DNA from: Planctomycetaceae bacterium
Lineage (GTDB): Bacteria; Planctomycetota; Planctomycetia; Pirellulales; Thermoguttaceae
NCBI GenBank assembly: GCA_015062085.1
Contig: SUVI01000002.1
Coordinates: forward strand, 8,965-72,964
DNA: 64,000 bases
Direction of reading: 5' to 3'
In this document: piece after piece, positions 1-9,362 of the stretch
Position numbering within the stretch: the stretch's first letter is position 1
Layout of the letters: each line of letters starts with the position of its first letter
Program-made: the position numbers and the translations under genes
The notes under the pieces: generated by a model
The model's database searches: none
Seen by the model: the letters and a program-made list of their open reading frames with translations, nothing else
Told to the model about the DNA's origin: nothing

Positions 1-223
1 TCCCCAGCGTGTCAAATTCCCGATTGACGTCCTGCGCACTGCGCGCCGGGCTTCCCTTGAAGACCATATGCTCGAGGAAATGGCTGATCCCCGAAATATT
101 TTCCGACTCATATCTTGCCCCGCATCGGACGAAAAAGCCGACGGAGACCGACCGGGCAAACGGAAGGTTTTCTGCCGCCACATGGAGTCCATTTGCGAGT
201 TTCTGATGAAAAAATGAAGTCAC
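1..223 (-). CDS. M16 (insulinase-like) zinc peptidase, N-terminal part
   Basis: The gene runs off the left edge, so only about 74 N-terminal residues are visible. They contain HFLEHMVFKG, the inverted zinc motif HxxEH of M16 peptidases, preceded by the usual NGL...V...GARYE sequence. M16 proteins are metallopeptidases of the pitrilysin/processing-peptidase type; many bacterial copies are periplasmic or cytoplasmic and occur in pairs. The start is a GTG at 223-221, because AAAAGGA lies about 7 bases upstream and the family alignment begins shortly after. I see no signal peptide in the visible residues. The family call is firm; the substrate is unknown. Confidence 0.9.
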   Translation of the reverse strand, partial: MTSFFHQKLANGLHVAAENLPFARSVSVGFFVRCGARYESENISGISHFLEHMVFKGSPARSAQDVNREFDTLG

Positions 224-260
224 GATCGGTCCTTTTCTTTTGGGGGTGGAATTTTTCGGT

Positions 261-606
261 CCATCCGGGAACTGCGTACCAGTTTCACCACTGAATACAC
301 TGAAAACTCACAGAGAAATACGGATCTTAACACAAAAAACAGTGAAAAACAGATTGCGCGAACAAATTTTGAATTTTTAAAAAATTCATTCGCGTCTTTT
401 CGTGTTTTCCGTGAAATTCGTGTCAGGGCACGTTCACAGCCTTTTTTCTTTTTCTCTTTTTCTCTTTTTCTCTTTCTCTTTCTCTTTCTTTTTCTTTTTC
501 TTTTTCTTTTTCTTTTTCTTTTTCTTTTCAGTGTGTTTCTGAGTCTCTTCTGTGCACTCCGTGGTGAGATCAGAACCTGGATCGGTACGCACTTTCCGGA
601 AGAGCC
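261..606. repeat. Dispersed intergenic repeat, copy 1 (full length)
   Basis: The block begins with CCATCCGGGAACTGCGTACC and ends near ACTTTCCGGAAGAGCC. Inside are TTCGTGTTTTCCGTGAAATT and TGCACTCCGTGGTGAGATC. The same ordered blocks recur at 24256-24531 and 48400-48554, with a tail fragment at 2560-2623. This copy carries a long pyrimidine tract of CTTTTT/CTTTCT units at about 441-530. No convincing gene lies in it; reading frames through the tract give only low-complexity Lys/Glu or Phe/Leu stretches. Confidence 0.85.
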
Positions 607-612
607 GATTTT

Positions 613-2535
613 TCAATCTTCCGATTTTTTGAGGATCTGTTCCCAGTACGCCAGCGCGAATTCGTGAAGTTTCCGGAGTTTTTGTCCTTCTTTATCGGCA
701 AACGCACCACGTTTTTCAAGGAGCTCCATCCGTTTTTTCTGCCAGTTCAGGAAAAAAAGTGCCGATTTCCGCATGACTTTCTGTCTTCCCGCGACTTCGA
801 CATAGTACGGCGCCGACATGACGCAGCCGTACGTTTTGGGGTCATCGACACGCACCCGGATGAGGAACCACCCGCTCTCCTTGAGCTCGAGCAGGGGGAG
901 ACGTCCGGTCTCGGCATAGTTGCGGAACGGTACGGAAAGGATCGTGCGCCCGTTCATGATGACCTCGATATACTGTGCCTTCTGCTGAAGCGTTAGCGTC
1001 ATGGAGGGATTCAGCCGGTCCAGCTCACCTTCGCCGCCCGGAAAGGAAAAGACTTCACCGGGGACGTATCCTTCCACCCACGGCTGAAGCAGCGGCCCGT
1101 TGGTCACGACACACCGTCCCGCTTTTAGTGCGTCCCACCACATTTTTCGGTCAAATCCGGCATTTGCCCCCTCATACTGAAAGCCGGTCCGGTCTGCGTT
1201 TGCGGCGTATTCGTCCGGGTCTACGAAGACGTACATTCGGTTAGCTCCCAGCGCATTCGGCGACATTCCCGACCCGCTTCCGGCAGACGGCGGGATCCGA
1301 TGGCCCGTGTTCAGAAGGTGGAAGTAGACCTCCTCCGTCCACTGCTGGCGTCCGCGTTCCCCTCGGTAGTTCATGGGGGCTGCGTCTGGGATGAATCCGC
1401 ATTGGGACGGTCTGAGAAAGAGGTCTGCCCGTAATTCCGCCTCTACTGCGTCATCTTCAGAAATCACGCTGGCGCTGCTTTCGTCATCCGGCACGTCACC
1501 GGCACGTCGGCGCGTTTCTTCTTTTTCTACGTACCGTTCTGCCTGGATCCCTCCGATCGGCTTGACTGCGGGAAGGCGTTTCCACAGAATGTTTTCCGGC
1601 AGCAGCTGATCCCGGAGGATGTGCGGCCCCAAGAGCTGGAAAGAATCCGCGATCCCGAGAGAGATCATCAGCGGAAGATCCCAGCTTTCCGCATTCTGCA
1701 CGTCGATCCAGACATCCGGGTACTTCTGATGGATGGCGTAAAGCATTGGGACGGCACTCCGGCGCGATTCGAGTTTCAGACGCTCAAACGGAAGCGGAAC
1801 GGGAAGATCCAGGATCCCAACTTCGCAGGCAGGATGCCGCAGAATGTAGTTTTGCGTCGTGAAAAGCCGATCCGAATCGAACCAGACCTCATCCGTTTTC
1901 GCAGACGGTTCCCCGCGCTTCATTTCCCGATCGGATCTTCCGGAAGTACTAAGACCGTCCGGATCTTTTCGGCCGGAACGCTCACGTTCTTCTGTGCGTC
2001 TTTGACTTTCTGCCTTTTTTTCTTTCGCAAAGATCCGTTTTTCCGCCGATCCCGCCAGCGGTACGAAATGGAGATCGTCCGCCATCATGAGGAGCTGGAT
2101 GTCTGCAAGATCGCGCATGACCATCAGGTCGCCGGACCACCACCCTTTTTTCGAGAGGTCCGTGAAGCGTTTCAGAGTCTCCGTTTTGGCGTCTTTTCCG
2201 TAGCGGTTCAGCACGAAATGCCCGGTCCGCGGCAGGTACTCGAAGCCGCGTTCGATCGTCATTGGGTACGTTCCCAGAGGCCACTCCAGCCAGATCTTCC
2301 CCGGAATGACGAAATGATCGTACCAGAACGGGACTCCGTCGGCTTTTCGCGGGATCCCTTTTTCATTTCGGATGGAGACTCGGCACGGTATCGGACGGTG
2401 TGTTTCGTCATCGACGATCTCCAGCGTGAATTCGGCCTTCTGCGCACAGACTGACTCTGAAAAAAAAACTCCCAGACCAATGAGCGTCAGAAAATGAAAC
2501 GCCCAGAAGAGGGATCGGGGATTTTTGAGAGCCAT
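613..2535 (-). CDS. Secreted CehA/McbA-like (PHP-fold) protein with altered metal site
   Basis: The product is 640 residues. I chose ATG 2535 because TTAAGGAG lies just upstream and a signal peptide follows (MALKNPR, hydrophobic core, cleavage near VCAQ); a longer reading would run into the upstream gene. Residues 33-110 look like a beta-sandwich, followed by the planctomycete CehA/McbA-like core: GWWSGDL near 131-137, a VWIDVQN segment with SWDLP, and HLLNTGHRIPPSAGSGSG with NGPLL toward the C-terminus. The usual metal motif GDLHVH is here GDLMVM, so both histidines are methionine. It is probably periplasmic or surface-located and may not be a metal-dependent hydrolase. It follows the DUF1207 gene by 88 bases, probably in one transcript. 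Confidence 0.75.
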   Translation of the reverse strand: MALKNPRSLFWAFHFLTLIGLGVFFSESVCAQKAEFTLEIVDDETHRPIPCRVSIRNEKGIPRKADGVPFWYDHFVIPGKIWLEWPLGTYPMTIERGFEYLPRTGHFVLNRYGKDAKTETLKRFTDLSKKGWWSGDLMVMRDLADIQLLMMADDLHFVPLAGSAEKRIFAKEKKAESQRRTEERERSGRKDPDGLSTSGRSDREMKRGEPSAKTDEVWFDSDRLFTTQNYILRHPACEVGILDLPVPLPFERLKLESRRSAVPMLYAIHQKYPDVWIDVQNAESWDLPLMISLGIADSFQLLGPHILRDQLLPENILWKRLPAVKPIGGIQAERYVEKEETRRRAGDVPDDESSASVISEDDAVEAELRADLFLRPSQCGFIPDAAPMNYRGERGRQQWTEEVYFHLLNTGHRIPPSAGSGSGMSPNALGANRMYVFVDPDEYAANADRTGFQYEGANAGFDRKMWWDALKAGRCVVTNGPLLQPWVEGYVPGEVFSFPGGEGELDRLNPSMTLTLQQKAQYIEVIMNGRTILSVPFRNYAETGRLPLLELKESGWFLIRVRVDDPKTYGCVMSAPYYVEVAGRQKVMRKSALFFLNWQKKRMELLEKRGAFADKEGQKLRKLHEFALAYWEQILKKSED

Positions 2536-2559
2536 TTCTTCTTTCTCCTTAACTTTTTT

Positions 2560-2623
2560 TATTTCTTTTTGATCTTTTATTTCTTTTTGATCTTGGAACA
2601 GATACGCACTTTTCGGAAGAGCC
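2560..2623. repeat. Dispersed intergenic repeat, 3'-end fragment
   Basis: The end of this spacer reads AGATACGCACTTTTCGGAAGAGCC, close to the tail of the repeats at 261-606 and 48400-48554. A TTTCTTTTTGATC duplication stands in for the pyrimidine tract. It fills the gap between the DUF1207 stop and the CehA-like start. Confidence 0.6.
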
Positions 2624-3889
2624 TTAAAAATCATACCAGAAACCGAAGCCGATCTGCTTTTCCCAACGGTCGTAAAACTGGTACTGGTCCGCGTGCCCCG
2701 CCATGGCGTAAAGGCCGGTGCGCATCGTGTGCTGATAGACGGTCTTCCACTGCCAGCCGGCTTCAAGCGCACTGTACGTCTCGAAATCCGTATCCTCGCT
2801 CCATCGGAAATGAAGCGCTAAAAAAGGAGATCCCTGAAAATTCGGCAGCATCATTGGCGAGTATTCCGCCCCTAGTTCAAACTGCCAGGGTTTTGCGCCG
2901 CCGTCACGATTGAAGACGTAATCGCCGCCGAAATAAAAGCGCCAGTTGGCATCCGGCCGAAACGCGATCCCCCACGTGAGGCAGTCGCGCACGTAGTTGA
3001 TCCGGTAGACTTCTCCCGTTTTTTCGTAGTTTTTGACGATCCACTCGTCGCCCATGTGCGAGCTGATGTGGTAGTATCCGAGTTTCAACTCCCAGTTTTC
3101 CTTGCGGAACGTCAGCGGCGCACCGACCCGGTAATCTGTGCCGTGCAAATCGCGGTCTCCGGTGAGCGTTAGACGTGCAATGGCCGCACATTCCAGATCC
3201 AGCTGAAAACCTTCCGGATAAATTCGGCTCGTGGTCCCGTAGCGGAGAAAGTTGATCCGTCCGCCAAGAGTCGGATCCCAGTAGGAATCGTGCGTCGTGT
3301 CTTCATTAATGAAATGGATGCCGAGCCTGCTTTCACGATTGCTCGCAAAATGTGCGCGATAGAGCGTTCCGCCGGGCATCGCCTGCCAGGTCCACTTTTC
3401 GCTGGACGTTGGAAGCGGACGGCCAAAGCCGGGAATGCAGGCCCGAAAAGCCGAGTCCCAGTAATGGTAACGCTCTTCCGTCGGCGAATAGAGCGGAAGT
3501 TCGGCCCCGACACCCGTTCTGCCCCCTCCCACGACCCCCGTTCCGGAACTGTATGAAAGTCCGGAGGACGGCATCGTGCCCACAGGAAGATCTTCCGAAG
3601 TTCCCATGCCCGAAACGCTGGTCAAAGTACCTGGATCTCCGAGCGGGACGGGGATCTCCGCCTCACTTTGGCCGCGCAGAAGGCAAGGATCTTCCGGAAT
3701 GCACTCCATCCCGCTCCATGGATAACCGAGGCACGCAGCATCCCGCGTCATGATGCACGGAGTCTCTGCTTCCTGCCCTTGTGCAGTTGGAAAATGCGCA
3801 CTTTCTCCAAATATCGAAAAATGTGTCAAAATCGACACAATGAGCAGCTGAAATTTGGGAATTTGATTAAATTTTCGTTTGAACCGCAT
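2624..3889 (-). CDS. DUF1207 family protein, exported
   Basis: The product has 421 residues. The N-terminus is basic then hydrophobic (KFQLLIVSILTHFSIFG), consistent with a signal peptide. A low-complexity Gly/Ser/Pro region follows to about residue 130. The C-terminal 280 residues match the planctomycete DUF1207 pattern: LGGRINFLRYG, PEGFQLDLE, GYYHISSHMGDEWI, INYVRDCL, WQFELGAEYSP, and a final IGFGFWYDF. Regular aromatic beta-strands and a terminal Phe suggest an outer-membrane barrel, but that is inference. The start at 3889 has AGAGG upstream. It is the first gene of a probable unit with the CehA-like gene downstream. Confidence 0.8.
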   Translation of the reverse strand: MRFKRKFNQIPKFQLLIVSILTHFSIFGESAHFPTAQGQEAETPCIMTRDAACLGYPWSGMECIPEDPCLLRGQSEAEIPVPLGDPGTLTSVSGMGTSEDLPVGTMPSSGLSYSSGTGVVGGGRTGVGAELPLYSPTEERYHYWDSAFRACIPGFGRPLPTSSEKWTWQAMPGGTLYRAHFASNRESRLGIHFINEDTTHDSYWDPTLGGRINFLRYGTTSRIYPEGFQLDLECAAIARLTLTGDRDLHGTDYRVGAPLTFRKENWELKLGYYHISSHMGDEWIVKNYEKTGEVYRINYVRDCLTWGIAFRPDANWRFYFGGDYVFNRDGGAKPWQFELGAEYSPMMLPNFQGSPFLALHFRWSEDTDFETYSALEAGWQWKTVYQHTMRTGLYAMAGHADQYQFYDRWEKQIGFGFWYDF

Positions 3890-4007
3890 TTTTTTACCTC
3901 TATAGTCAATTCAGTGTTTTATTTTACCCGATATTTAAATTCATGGGAAGAGCAATTTTTTTTTCAGGAAATCCCCCCTACCCGCCTTTCATTTTCCGAC
4001 AGTTTGG

Positions 4008-4015
4008 TATATAAT
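4008..4015 (+). promoter_or_regulatory. Likely -10 element upstream of response regulator
   Basis: The sequence TATATAAT lies about 75 bases before the response regulator start, in the gap between divergent genes. No clear -35 hexamer is visible at the right spacing. Confidence 0.4.
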
Positions 4016-4090
4016 AGGGAAATACAGAGAAAATGATTTCTGTTTTTCCCCGAAAATTTTGAAATGTTTGTGAAATAAAAAGAAGAAAAA

Positions 4091-4489
4091 ATGGAATCCA
4101 AAATCATGAACGATGCCCCAAAAACCGCTAAACGGATCCTGATCATCGATGACGACCAGGAGATCACCGAATCGATGCGTCTGACGCTTGAAATGCGCGG
4201 CTACGAGGTTTTCAATGCGACTGACGGTAATCAGGGACTGCTCATGACGGAGCAAAAAAAACCAGATCTGATCATTCTCGATATGATGATGCCGAAACGC
4301 AGCGGATTTCTTGTTCTTGAAAATCTGCGCCGTTCGCTTCCGATTCCTATCCGTGTGATCATGATCACGGCAAACGAAGGCAATCGCCATAAAGCCTATG
4401 CCGAAACTTTGGGTGTGGACGACTACATCCGCAAGCCGTTCCCGATGGACCGACTCTTGGCGAGCGTCAAGCGGCTGATCGGGGAATAG
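4091..4489 (+). CDS. Single-domain response regulator (REC)
   Basis: The product has 132 residues and is a receiver domain only. Visible are the acidic pocket IDDDQE (residues 19-24), the phospho-acceptor Asp in LDMMMP near residue 59, the switch Thr in MITA and the Lys in RKPF. There is no output domain and no histidine kinase next to it, so it probably acts through protein contacts, as CheY or PilG-type regulators do. The start has an AGAAGAA purine run upstream. The next gene starts 44 bases later on the same strand and may be co-transcribed. Confidence 0.9.
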   Translation: MESKIMNDAPKTAKRILIIDDDQEITESMRLTLEMRGYEVFNATDGNQGLLMTEQKKPDLIILDMMMPKRSGFLVLENLRRSLPIPIRVIMITANEGNRHKAYAETLGVDDYIRKPFPMDRLLASVKRLIGE

Positions 4490-4533
4490 TATCGATCCCA
4501 ATTTCAAAAATAGAACATCTGGAGGCCTGCGAT

Positions 4534-5796
4534 ATGTCCATTTTATCGACCTTAAAGAAGCTGCTGATCGTGGATCCGGAAAAACTGCCGAAACTGGAAT
4601 GGCTTTCGGCAGGGGAGCATTTTATCCCTATTTATTTTACGGACCTCCTGAACCGTGTTCTGGAAGATGAACGGCTGAATGAAACCGAGCGCGAACATTT
4701 CCGCACACTCGCTCTGATGCTGGAAGAACACTACCACTTGGATTACCAGAAAGATTTTCTCCAGCTTAAAGAGGCTTTCGTGCCCTTTGACCCGGATACG
4801 GAAGTGCGCTATTTTCCGGAATATTCCGAAGAGTACAAAGAAGAGTGCCGTACCCGGCTCATGCATGGGGTCGAAAATTTCCTTGCAGTGTGCAATTTCC
4901 GTGAAATGACGAAGGAACAGAGTACGGAGATCCTGGGGGCACGCTATCCCGGGATCCTTTCCATCAAAGTCGATATGCGGAAACTGGAATTCTTCAGGAT
5001 CTTCTACCGCGGGATCCGGCATGAAGATAAGACTGGAAAAGCGTTTTGGCTGCTCAAGGAAAATTACCCAAGCCTTAAATTTAAGCGTGTCTTCGTGCTG
5101 GCTCGCTACAAAGAAAAGTACGGAAGCGGTGTTTTAGTCAAGGTTTTTCGGGATGTCGATGTGGAGAACCTGAAAGTCGTCGTGCCGGAAGTGCAGCTTT
5201 GCCTGCCGATCGCCGATCAGATCAAGGTCGGCGCCTCTTTCTCCGGTGCACTAGGGACGGCGATCGTGAAGATCATTCTGGCCGCGAGTATTAATCTGAT
5301 ACTCTTCCTTACGATGCTCGTCACATTCGCCCTTGGATTTTTCCGCTCGATCTGCGGTTTCTTCAATTCCCGCATGAGATGCCTGAAGACCTACTCGGAA
5401 AGTCTCTACCACAAGAGTCTCGCGAGCAACATGGGGGCCGTGAATCTGCTGGTGGAACAGGCTGAAACGCAGGAAGTGAAGGAAGCGTTCCTGGCGTACT
5501 TCATGCTTTATGTCTGCCGGAAAGAAAATCTGACGATGGAGGGACTTGACGCGCGGGTCGAAGCCTGGCTGGAAAAGAATTTCGGTTTCTACATTGATTT
5601 CGAGGTGGACGACGCTCTGCGAAAGCTGCTGGATAAAGACCTGGCACTGAAATATGTGCATGAAGACGGATCTGCGCCGCATTACAAAGTCTACGACTTG
5701 CCAAGCACGCTGCGCCGTTTGGATGAATTGTGGGACAATTACCATCAGGAAAATAATATTGGGGATCCTTCCGCCGATTCGGTCGCTGATGCGTGA
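4534..5796 (+). CDS. DUF3754 / TMEM143-like membrane protein
   Basis: The product has 420 residues and resembles DUF3754 (TMEM143-like) proteins. An N-terminal soluble half contains FIPIYFTDLLNRVL and KVFRDVDVENLKVVVPE. A hydrophobic hairpin follows at about residues 235-275 (IVKIILAASINLILFLTMLV), then a soluble C-terminus with HKSLASNMGAVNLLVEQAE and YMLYVC-type helices. The biochemical function of this family is not known. It is the last gene before a strong terminator at 5828-5868. Confidence 0.75.
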   Translation: MSILSTLKKLLIVDPEKLPKLEWLSAGEHFIPIYFTDLLNRVLEDERLNETEREHFRTLALMLEEHYHLDYQKDFLQLKEAFVPFDPDTEVRYFPEYSEEYKEECRTRLMHGVENFLAVCNFREMTKEQSTEILGARYPGILSIKVDMRKLEFFRIFYRGIRHEDKTGKAFWLLKENYPSLKFKRVFVLARYKEKYGSGVLVKVFRDVDVENLKVVVPEVQLCLPIADQIKVGASFSGALGTAIVKIILAASINLILFLTMLVTFALGFFRSICGFFNSRMRCLKTYSESLYHKSLASNMGAVNLLVEQAETQEVKEAFLAYFMLYVCRKENLTMEGLDARVEAWLEKNFGFYIDFEVDDALRKLLDKDLALKYVHEDGSAPHYKVYDLPSTLRRLDELWDNYHQENNIGDPSADSVADA

Positions 5797-5827
5797 CGCT
5801 GCCTGAGATCCCTGATCTTCAGACCTG

Positions 5828-5868
5828 GAAAGCCGTTCTTTTGCAAAGGAGGACGGCTTTCATTTTTT
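5828..5868 (+). terminator. Rho-independent terminator
   Basis: GAAAGCCGTTC pairs with GGACGGCTTTC over 11 base pairs (one G-U) around a 12-base loop, followed by ATTTTTT. It sits 31 bases after the DUF3754 stop and separates that gene from the microcompartment operon. Confidence 0.9.
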
Positions 5869-6075
5869 GGGTGAGGAGGATTGAGGAGCTTTTTTCTCGC
5901 TCTGTTTTTTCGATCCGCAGTCTGAAAATTTGCGCAGACCGTAAAATCTAACTCTTAAAGTCGGCAAAAAATTCCAATGAGAAAAAAATAGGTAAAGAAA
6001 AGAGGAAAAGTCGGCCGACACACTAAAAGATACGTTTAATTTTTTTGAAACGAGAGCCGAAAACGGCATGAAAAT

Positions 6076-6750
6076 ATGGATACATCAAATCTCAGCGCGG
6101 AATTTATAGAGCAGATCGTTCGCCAGATCGTTTTGGAGTGCGTCGGCGTTCCCGGTAGATCGGAACCCGCTCCTGCCCCAGAACTGGTGGTGAGCATCTC
6201 CGCGCGGCACATCCATCTGAGCGATCAGGATGTCGAGACGCTTTTCGGCCCCGGCTATCAGCTCACAGTGGAAAAGGAACTTTACCAGCCCGGTTTCTTT
6301 GCGGCTAAAGAGACGCTCATGGTCGTCGGTCCCCGCAGAAGGATGCTCCCTTCGGTCCGGATCCTCGGTCCCACGCGCAAACAGTCTCAAGTCGAGCTTG
6401 CGTTTACAGACGGCATTTCCCTCGGGATCCCGCTTCCGGTACGTCAGTCTGGCGACTTGGCTGGGACTCCCGGCTGTGTGCTGGTCGGTCCAAAAGGCGT
6501 CGTGGAACTGAAAAACGGCGTCATCCGCGCGGAACGGCACGTCCATATGCACCCGACAGAAGCGGAATACTACGGCGTCCAGGACAAAGACCGCATGAAT
6601 CTGCGCGTCTATTCCGGTTCCTGTACGACGACGTTTGAGAACGTGCTCGTGCGTGTCGATCCCGGCGTCCATCTGGAAGTCCACCTCGATACCGACGAAG
6701 GAAACGCGTGCGACATCGATCACGCAGATCGGATCGAGCTTTACCGCTGA
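6076..6750 (+). CDS. pduL: PduL-like phosphotransacylase, microcompartment enzyme
   Basis: The product has 224 residues with two PduL domains. Metal-binding histidines appear in SARHIHLS near residue 43, in ERHVHMHP near residue 155 and in [10 protein letters not shown] near the end. PduL transfers an acyl group from CoA to phosphate, here probably propionyl-CoA to propionyl-phosphate, and recycles CoA inside the shell. Residues 8-24 ([13 protein letters not shown]) form an amphipathic helix that fits an encapsulation peptide. It is the first gene of the microcompartment operon. The start at 6076 is the only one that leaves this helix intact; an ATG at 6069 is out of frame. Confidence 0.92.
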   Translation: MDTSNLSAEFIEQIVRQIVLECVGVPGRSEPAPAPELVVSISARHIHLSDQDVETLFGPGYQLTVEKELYQPGFFAAKETLMVVGPRRRMLPSVRILGPTRKQSQVELAFTDGISLGIPLPVRQSGDLAGTPGCVLVGPKGVVELKNGVIRAERHVHMHPTEAEYYGVQDKDRMNLRVYSGSCTTTFENVLVRVDPGVHLEVHLDTDEGNACDIDHADRIELYR

Positions 6751-6812
6751 ACCGAATAGATCATCGAATTCGATTACCTATCATTTAACCTGAAGCAAAA
6801 AGGAAAAACGCA

Positions 6813-7115
6813 ATGGCAAAAACATTGGAAGCATTGGGAATGATCGAAACGAAAGGTTTCGTCGCTCTCGTGGAAGGCGTTGATGCAATGATGAAATCCG
6901 CGAACGTTCAGTTTCTGGGCTGGGAAAAACCCGGGTCCGGGATCGTGACGGCTTACGTGACGGGTGACGTCGCCGCTGTGAAAGCCGCGACCGACGCCGG
7001 AGTCGCCGCTGCGAGCCGCGTGGGTGAGGTTTTGGCCGTTCAGGTCATTCCGCGTCCGTCGGAAGATATCGTCTCCCTTCTTCCCGGTCTGAAAAAAGAC
7101 GGTGCGAAGAAATAG
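6813..7115 (+). CDS. BMC-H microcompartment shell protein (first)
   Basis: The product has 100 residues and one BMC domain: [21 protein letters not shown] at the start, [17 protein letters not shown] in the pore region, and VIPRPSEDI near the C-terminus. BMC-H proteins form hexamers that tile the shell facets. The predicted pore loop reads PGSG, unlike NIGG in its neighbour, so the two hexamers should differ in pore chemistry. It starts after AAAAAGGAAAA. Confidence 0.97.
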   Translation: MAKTLEALGMIETKGFVALVEGVDAMMKSANVQFLGWEKPGSGIVTAYVTGDVAAVKAATDAGVAAASRVGEVLAVQVIPRPSEDIVSLLPGLKKDGAKK

Positions 7116-7175
7116 GCGCTTCCCTTCATTCCTGATCCTGTTTCCATTTCCCATTTGAATAAAAGGTAGCTTAAA

Positions 7176-7445
7176 ATGCAATACGCACTTGGATTCATTG
7201 AAACTAAAGGTCTCGTTGCCCTGATCGAAGCGTGCGACGCCATGTCGAAAGCCGCGAATGTCGATATTCTCAAAAAAGTGAACATCGGCGGCGCATTCGT
7301 GACCGCGATCGTTCGCGGAGACGTCGGAAGTGTCCGAGCCGCGATCGAAGCCGGAGCCTCTGCCGCCTCCCAGACGGGCGAATTGGTCTCCAGCCACATC
7401 ATTCCGCGTCCGGCCGCCGGGCTGCTCGAGGCGTTCATCGACTAG
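7176..7445 (+). CDS. BMC-H microcompartment shell protein (second)
   Basis: The product has 89 residues and is a second single-domain hexameric shell protein. It carries ALGFIETKGLVALIEACDAM, NIGGAFVTAIVRGDVGSV and HIIPRPAAGLLEA. It is shorter at the C-terminus than the first BMC-H and differs at the pore loop. The pair arrangement after pduL matches PVM loci known from Planctomyces. The ribosome binding site is AAAAGG. Confidence 0.97.
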   Translation: MQYALGFIETKGLVALIEACDAMSKAANVDILKKVNIGGAFVTAIVRGDVGSVRAAIEAGASAASQTGELVSSHIIPRPAAGLLEAFID

Positions 7446-7647
7446 TCCGCGTTCGCTCTGCACTTCGGTCTGCAGTTCAGTCCGTAGTTCGGCATTTCCG
7501 CCCTCGGTAAAAGAAAATGAGATCCGAGATCCCGAAAGGAAGCGGAAGACGTTCCCGTTTTTCCGCTTTCCAGTTTCGGCTCACTGGTTCCGTTCTCTTT
7601 TTCCCGCATTTTCCGTCCCTTTCATTTTCAGCAGAAGGACATTTCGC

Positions 7648-8838
7648 ATGAAGATCCTCGTCGCGAACATCGGCTCCACGAGCTTTAAATACCGTCTCTA
7701 CGATATGACCAGCGAGACGCAGCTCGCCAAAGGGCGCATCGAGCGCATCGGTGAACCGCTCAGTCCGGTCGAGGTCGAGGTCGGCGGGAAGACTTTCTCC
7801 GAAGAATTTCCGGTCCCGGATCATGGCGAAGCGGTACGTCAGTGCCTCCGTCAGCTCACGTCTCCGGAAGTCGGCTGCCTGAAAGCGCCTGCGGAAGTCC
7901 AAGGGATCGGTTTTAAGGCGGTTCACGGCGGGCGCGTGACGGGCGTGCAGGTCATCAATGATGCAGTCCTTGCCGCCATGGAGGAAATGACCGACATTGC
8001 CCCGGCTCACAATCCGCCGTACATCGCGGCCATGCGTCAGCTGCGTACACAGCTTCCCGACGTTCCGCTCGTCGCGGCATTCGAGACCGGTTTTCATGCC
8101 GACATTCCCGAGTCGAACCGGCTCTATGCCGTTCCGGATGAATGGATCGACAGATTTCAGATCCGCCGATTCGGCTTCCACGGCGCCAGTCACCGCTACA
8201 TTTCAGTACGCAGTGCAGAACTTTTCGGCCGAAAAGACCTGCGCATCATCTCCTGCCACCTCGGCGGCTCCAGTTCCATTTGCGCCATCGCAGACGGCAA
8301 AAGCCGCGCAACGAGCATGGGGGGAAGTCCTCAAGGCGGACTGCCGCAGAATAATCGTGTCGGCGACTTTGACCCGTACCTTTTGCCGCATCTGATGAAG
8401 CGAACGGGGAAATCGTGCGAGGAACTTCTGGCGATCCTCGGTAAGCAGGGCGGTCTGTACGGTCTGAGCGGCGGTGTGGGGACGGACATCCGTGACATTC
8501 TGGCTGCGGTGAATGCCGGAAATGAAAAGGCAAAACGTGCTTTGGACGTCTACGTGTTCGACATTCGCCGGTATCTCGGAGCGTATCTCGTGGAACTCGG
8601 CGGAGCAGACCTCCTCGTCTTCACCGGCGGGATCGGCGAGAATCAGTGGAGCATCCGCGAAATGATCTGCCGGGATCTTGCGGAACTCGGCATCCTTCTC
8701 GATCCGGAAAAGAACCGTGCGTGCCGTGCCTCGGAAATGTGCATCAGTGCCGAAGAAAGCCGCGTGAAGATCTGTGTCATTCCGACAAACGAAGAGATCA
8801 TCGTCGCCCGGCAAACGGTCGAAGCACTCAAAACTTGA
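7648..8838 (+). CDS. ackA: Acetate/propionate kinase
   Basis: The product has 396 residues. It starts MKILVANIGSTSFKYRLYD, the N-terminal ASKHA motif; AGAAGGA precedes ATG 7648, so the long open reading upstream of it is not coding. Family motifs are AHNPPYI, FETGFHADIP, RRFGFHGASHRY, CHLGGSSS and FTGGIGEN. It converts acyl-phosphate and ADP to acid and ATP. Placed between shell genes, it should make ATP from PduL's propionyl-phosphate. Whether it acts inside or outside the shell is unknown; I see no clear encapsulation helix. Confidence 0.95.
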   Translation: MKILVANIGSTSFKYRLYDMTSETQLAKGRIERIGEPLSPVEVEVGGKTFSEEFPVPDHGEAVRQCLRQLTSPEVGCLKAPAEVQGIGFKAVHGGRVTGVQVINDAVLAAMEEMTDIAPAHNPPYIAAMRQLRTQLPDVPLVAAFETGFHADIPESNRLYAVPDEWIDRFQIRRFGFHGASHRYISVRSAELFGRKDLRIISCHLGGSSSICAIADGKSRATSMGGSPQGGLPQNNRVGDFDPYLLPHLMKRTGKSCEELLAILGKQGGLYGLSGGVGTDIRDILAAVNAGNEKAKRALDVYVFDIRRYLGAYLVELGGADLLVFTGGIGENQWSIREMICRDLAELGILLDPEKNRACRASEMCISAEESRVKICVIPTNEEIIVARQTVEALKT

Positions 8839-8960
8839 AAATGGATCCCGAAAATGGATCCCGAACTCATTCGGAAATGGATCGGTCCGTGTTCCGCAAT
8901 TTTTTTGAAATTCCCGCATTCCGCAGACTTTCGGTCCGGGACTAACCAGGAAAGAACGCA

Positions 8961-9266
8961 ATGTTCATAGGAAAGATCGTAGGTTCGACTGTCGCCACCC
9001 AAAAACTGGATTCCCTTCGCGGTTGGAAACTGCTCGTCGTGGAAGCGTACCGCGTTGACCCGGCCTCGCAGGACAGTCTGCTCCCCACAGGACGAACGCT
9101 CATTACGCTGGATACGCTTGGGGCCGGAGAAGGCGACTTCGTGCTGGTTTGCCAAGGATCCAGTGCCCGCATGACGCCTGAAACGAAACCGATCCCGACA
9201 GACGCCGTCACGATCGGGATCGTGGATACCGTAAATATGGGCGGCAAGGTCGTGTTTCAACGCTGA
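8961..9266 (+). CDS. BMC-P (EutN/CcmL) vertex shell protein (first of three)
   Basis: The product has 101 residues in the EutN/CcmL pattern: MFIGKIVGSTVATQKLDSLRG, LLVVEAYR, DTLGAGEGDFVLVCQGSSAR, and a C-terminal VGIVD-like strand (TIGIVDTVNMG). These proteins form pentamers that cap the shell vertices. GGAAAGAA precedes the start. A 12-bp tandem array follows the stop. Confidence 0.96.
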   Translation: MFIGKIVGSTVATQKLDSLRGWKLLVVEAYRVDPASQDSLLPTGRTLITLDTLGAGEGDFVLVCQGSSARMTPETKPIPTDAVTIGIVDTVNMGGKVVFQR

Positions 9267-9278
9267 ATGCTGACCTGA

Positions 9279-9362
9279 ATGCCGACTGGGATGCCGACTG
9301 GGATGCCGACTGGGATGCCGACTGGGATGCCGACTGGGATGCCGACTGGGATGCCGACTGGG
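9279..9362. repeat. 12-bp tandem repeat, seven copies
   Basis: The unit ATGCCGACTGGG occurs seven times without a mismatch, then decays into ATGCAGG. It lies in the 176-base gap between the first BMC-P gene and the aldehyde dehydrogenase. No start site makes it part of either gene. Confidence 0.97.

Noticed and set aside
434..616. Lys/Glu-rich 60-residue frame
   Set aside because: It is produced by the pyrimidine tract of the dispersed repeat and is not conserved in the other copies.
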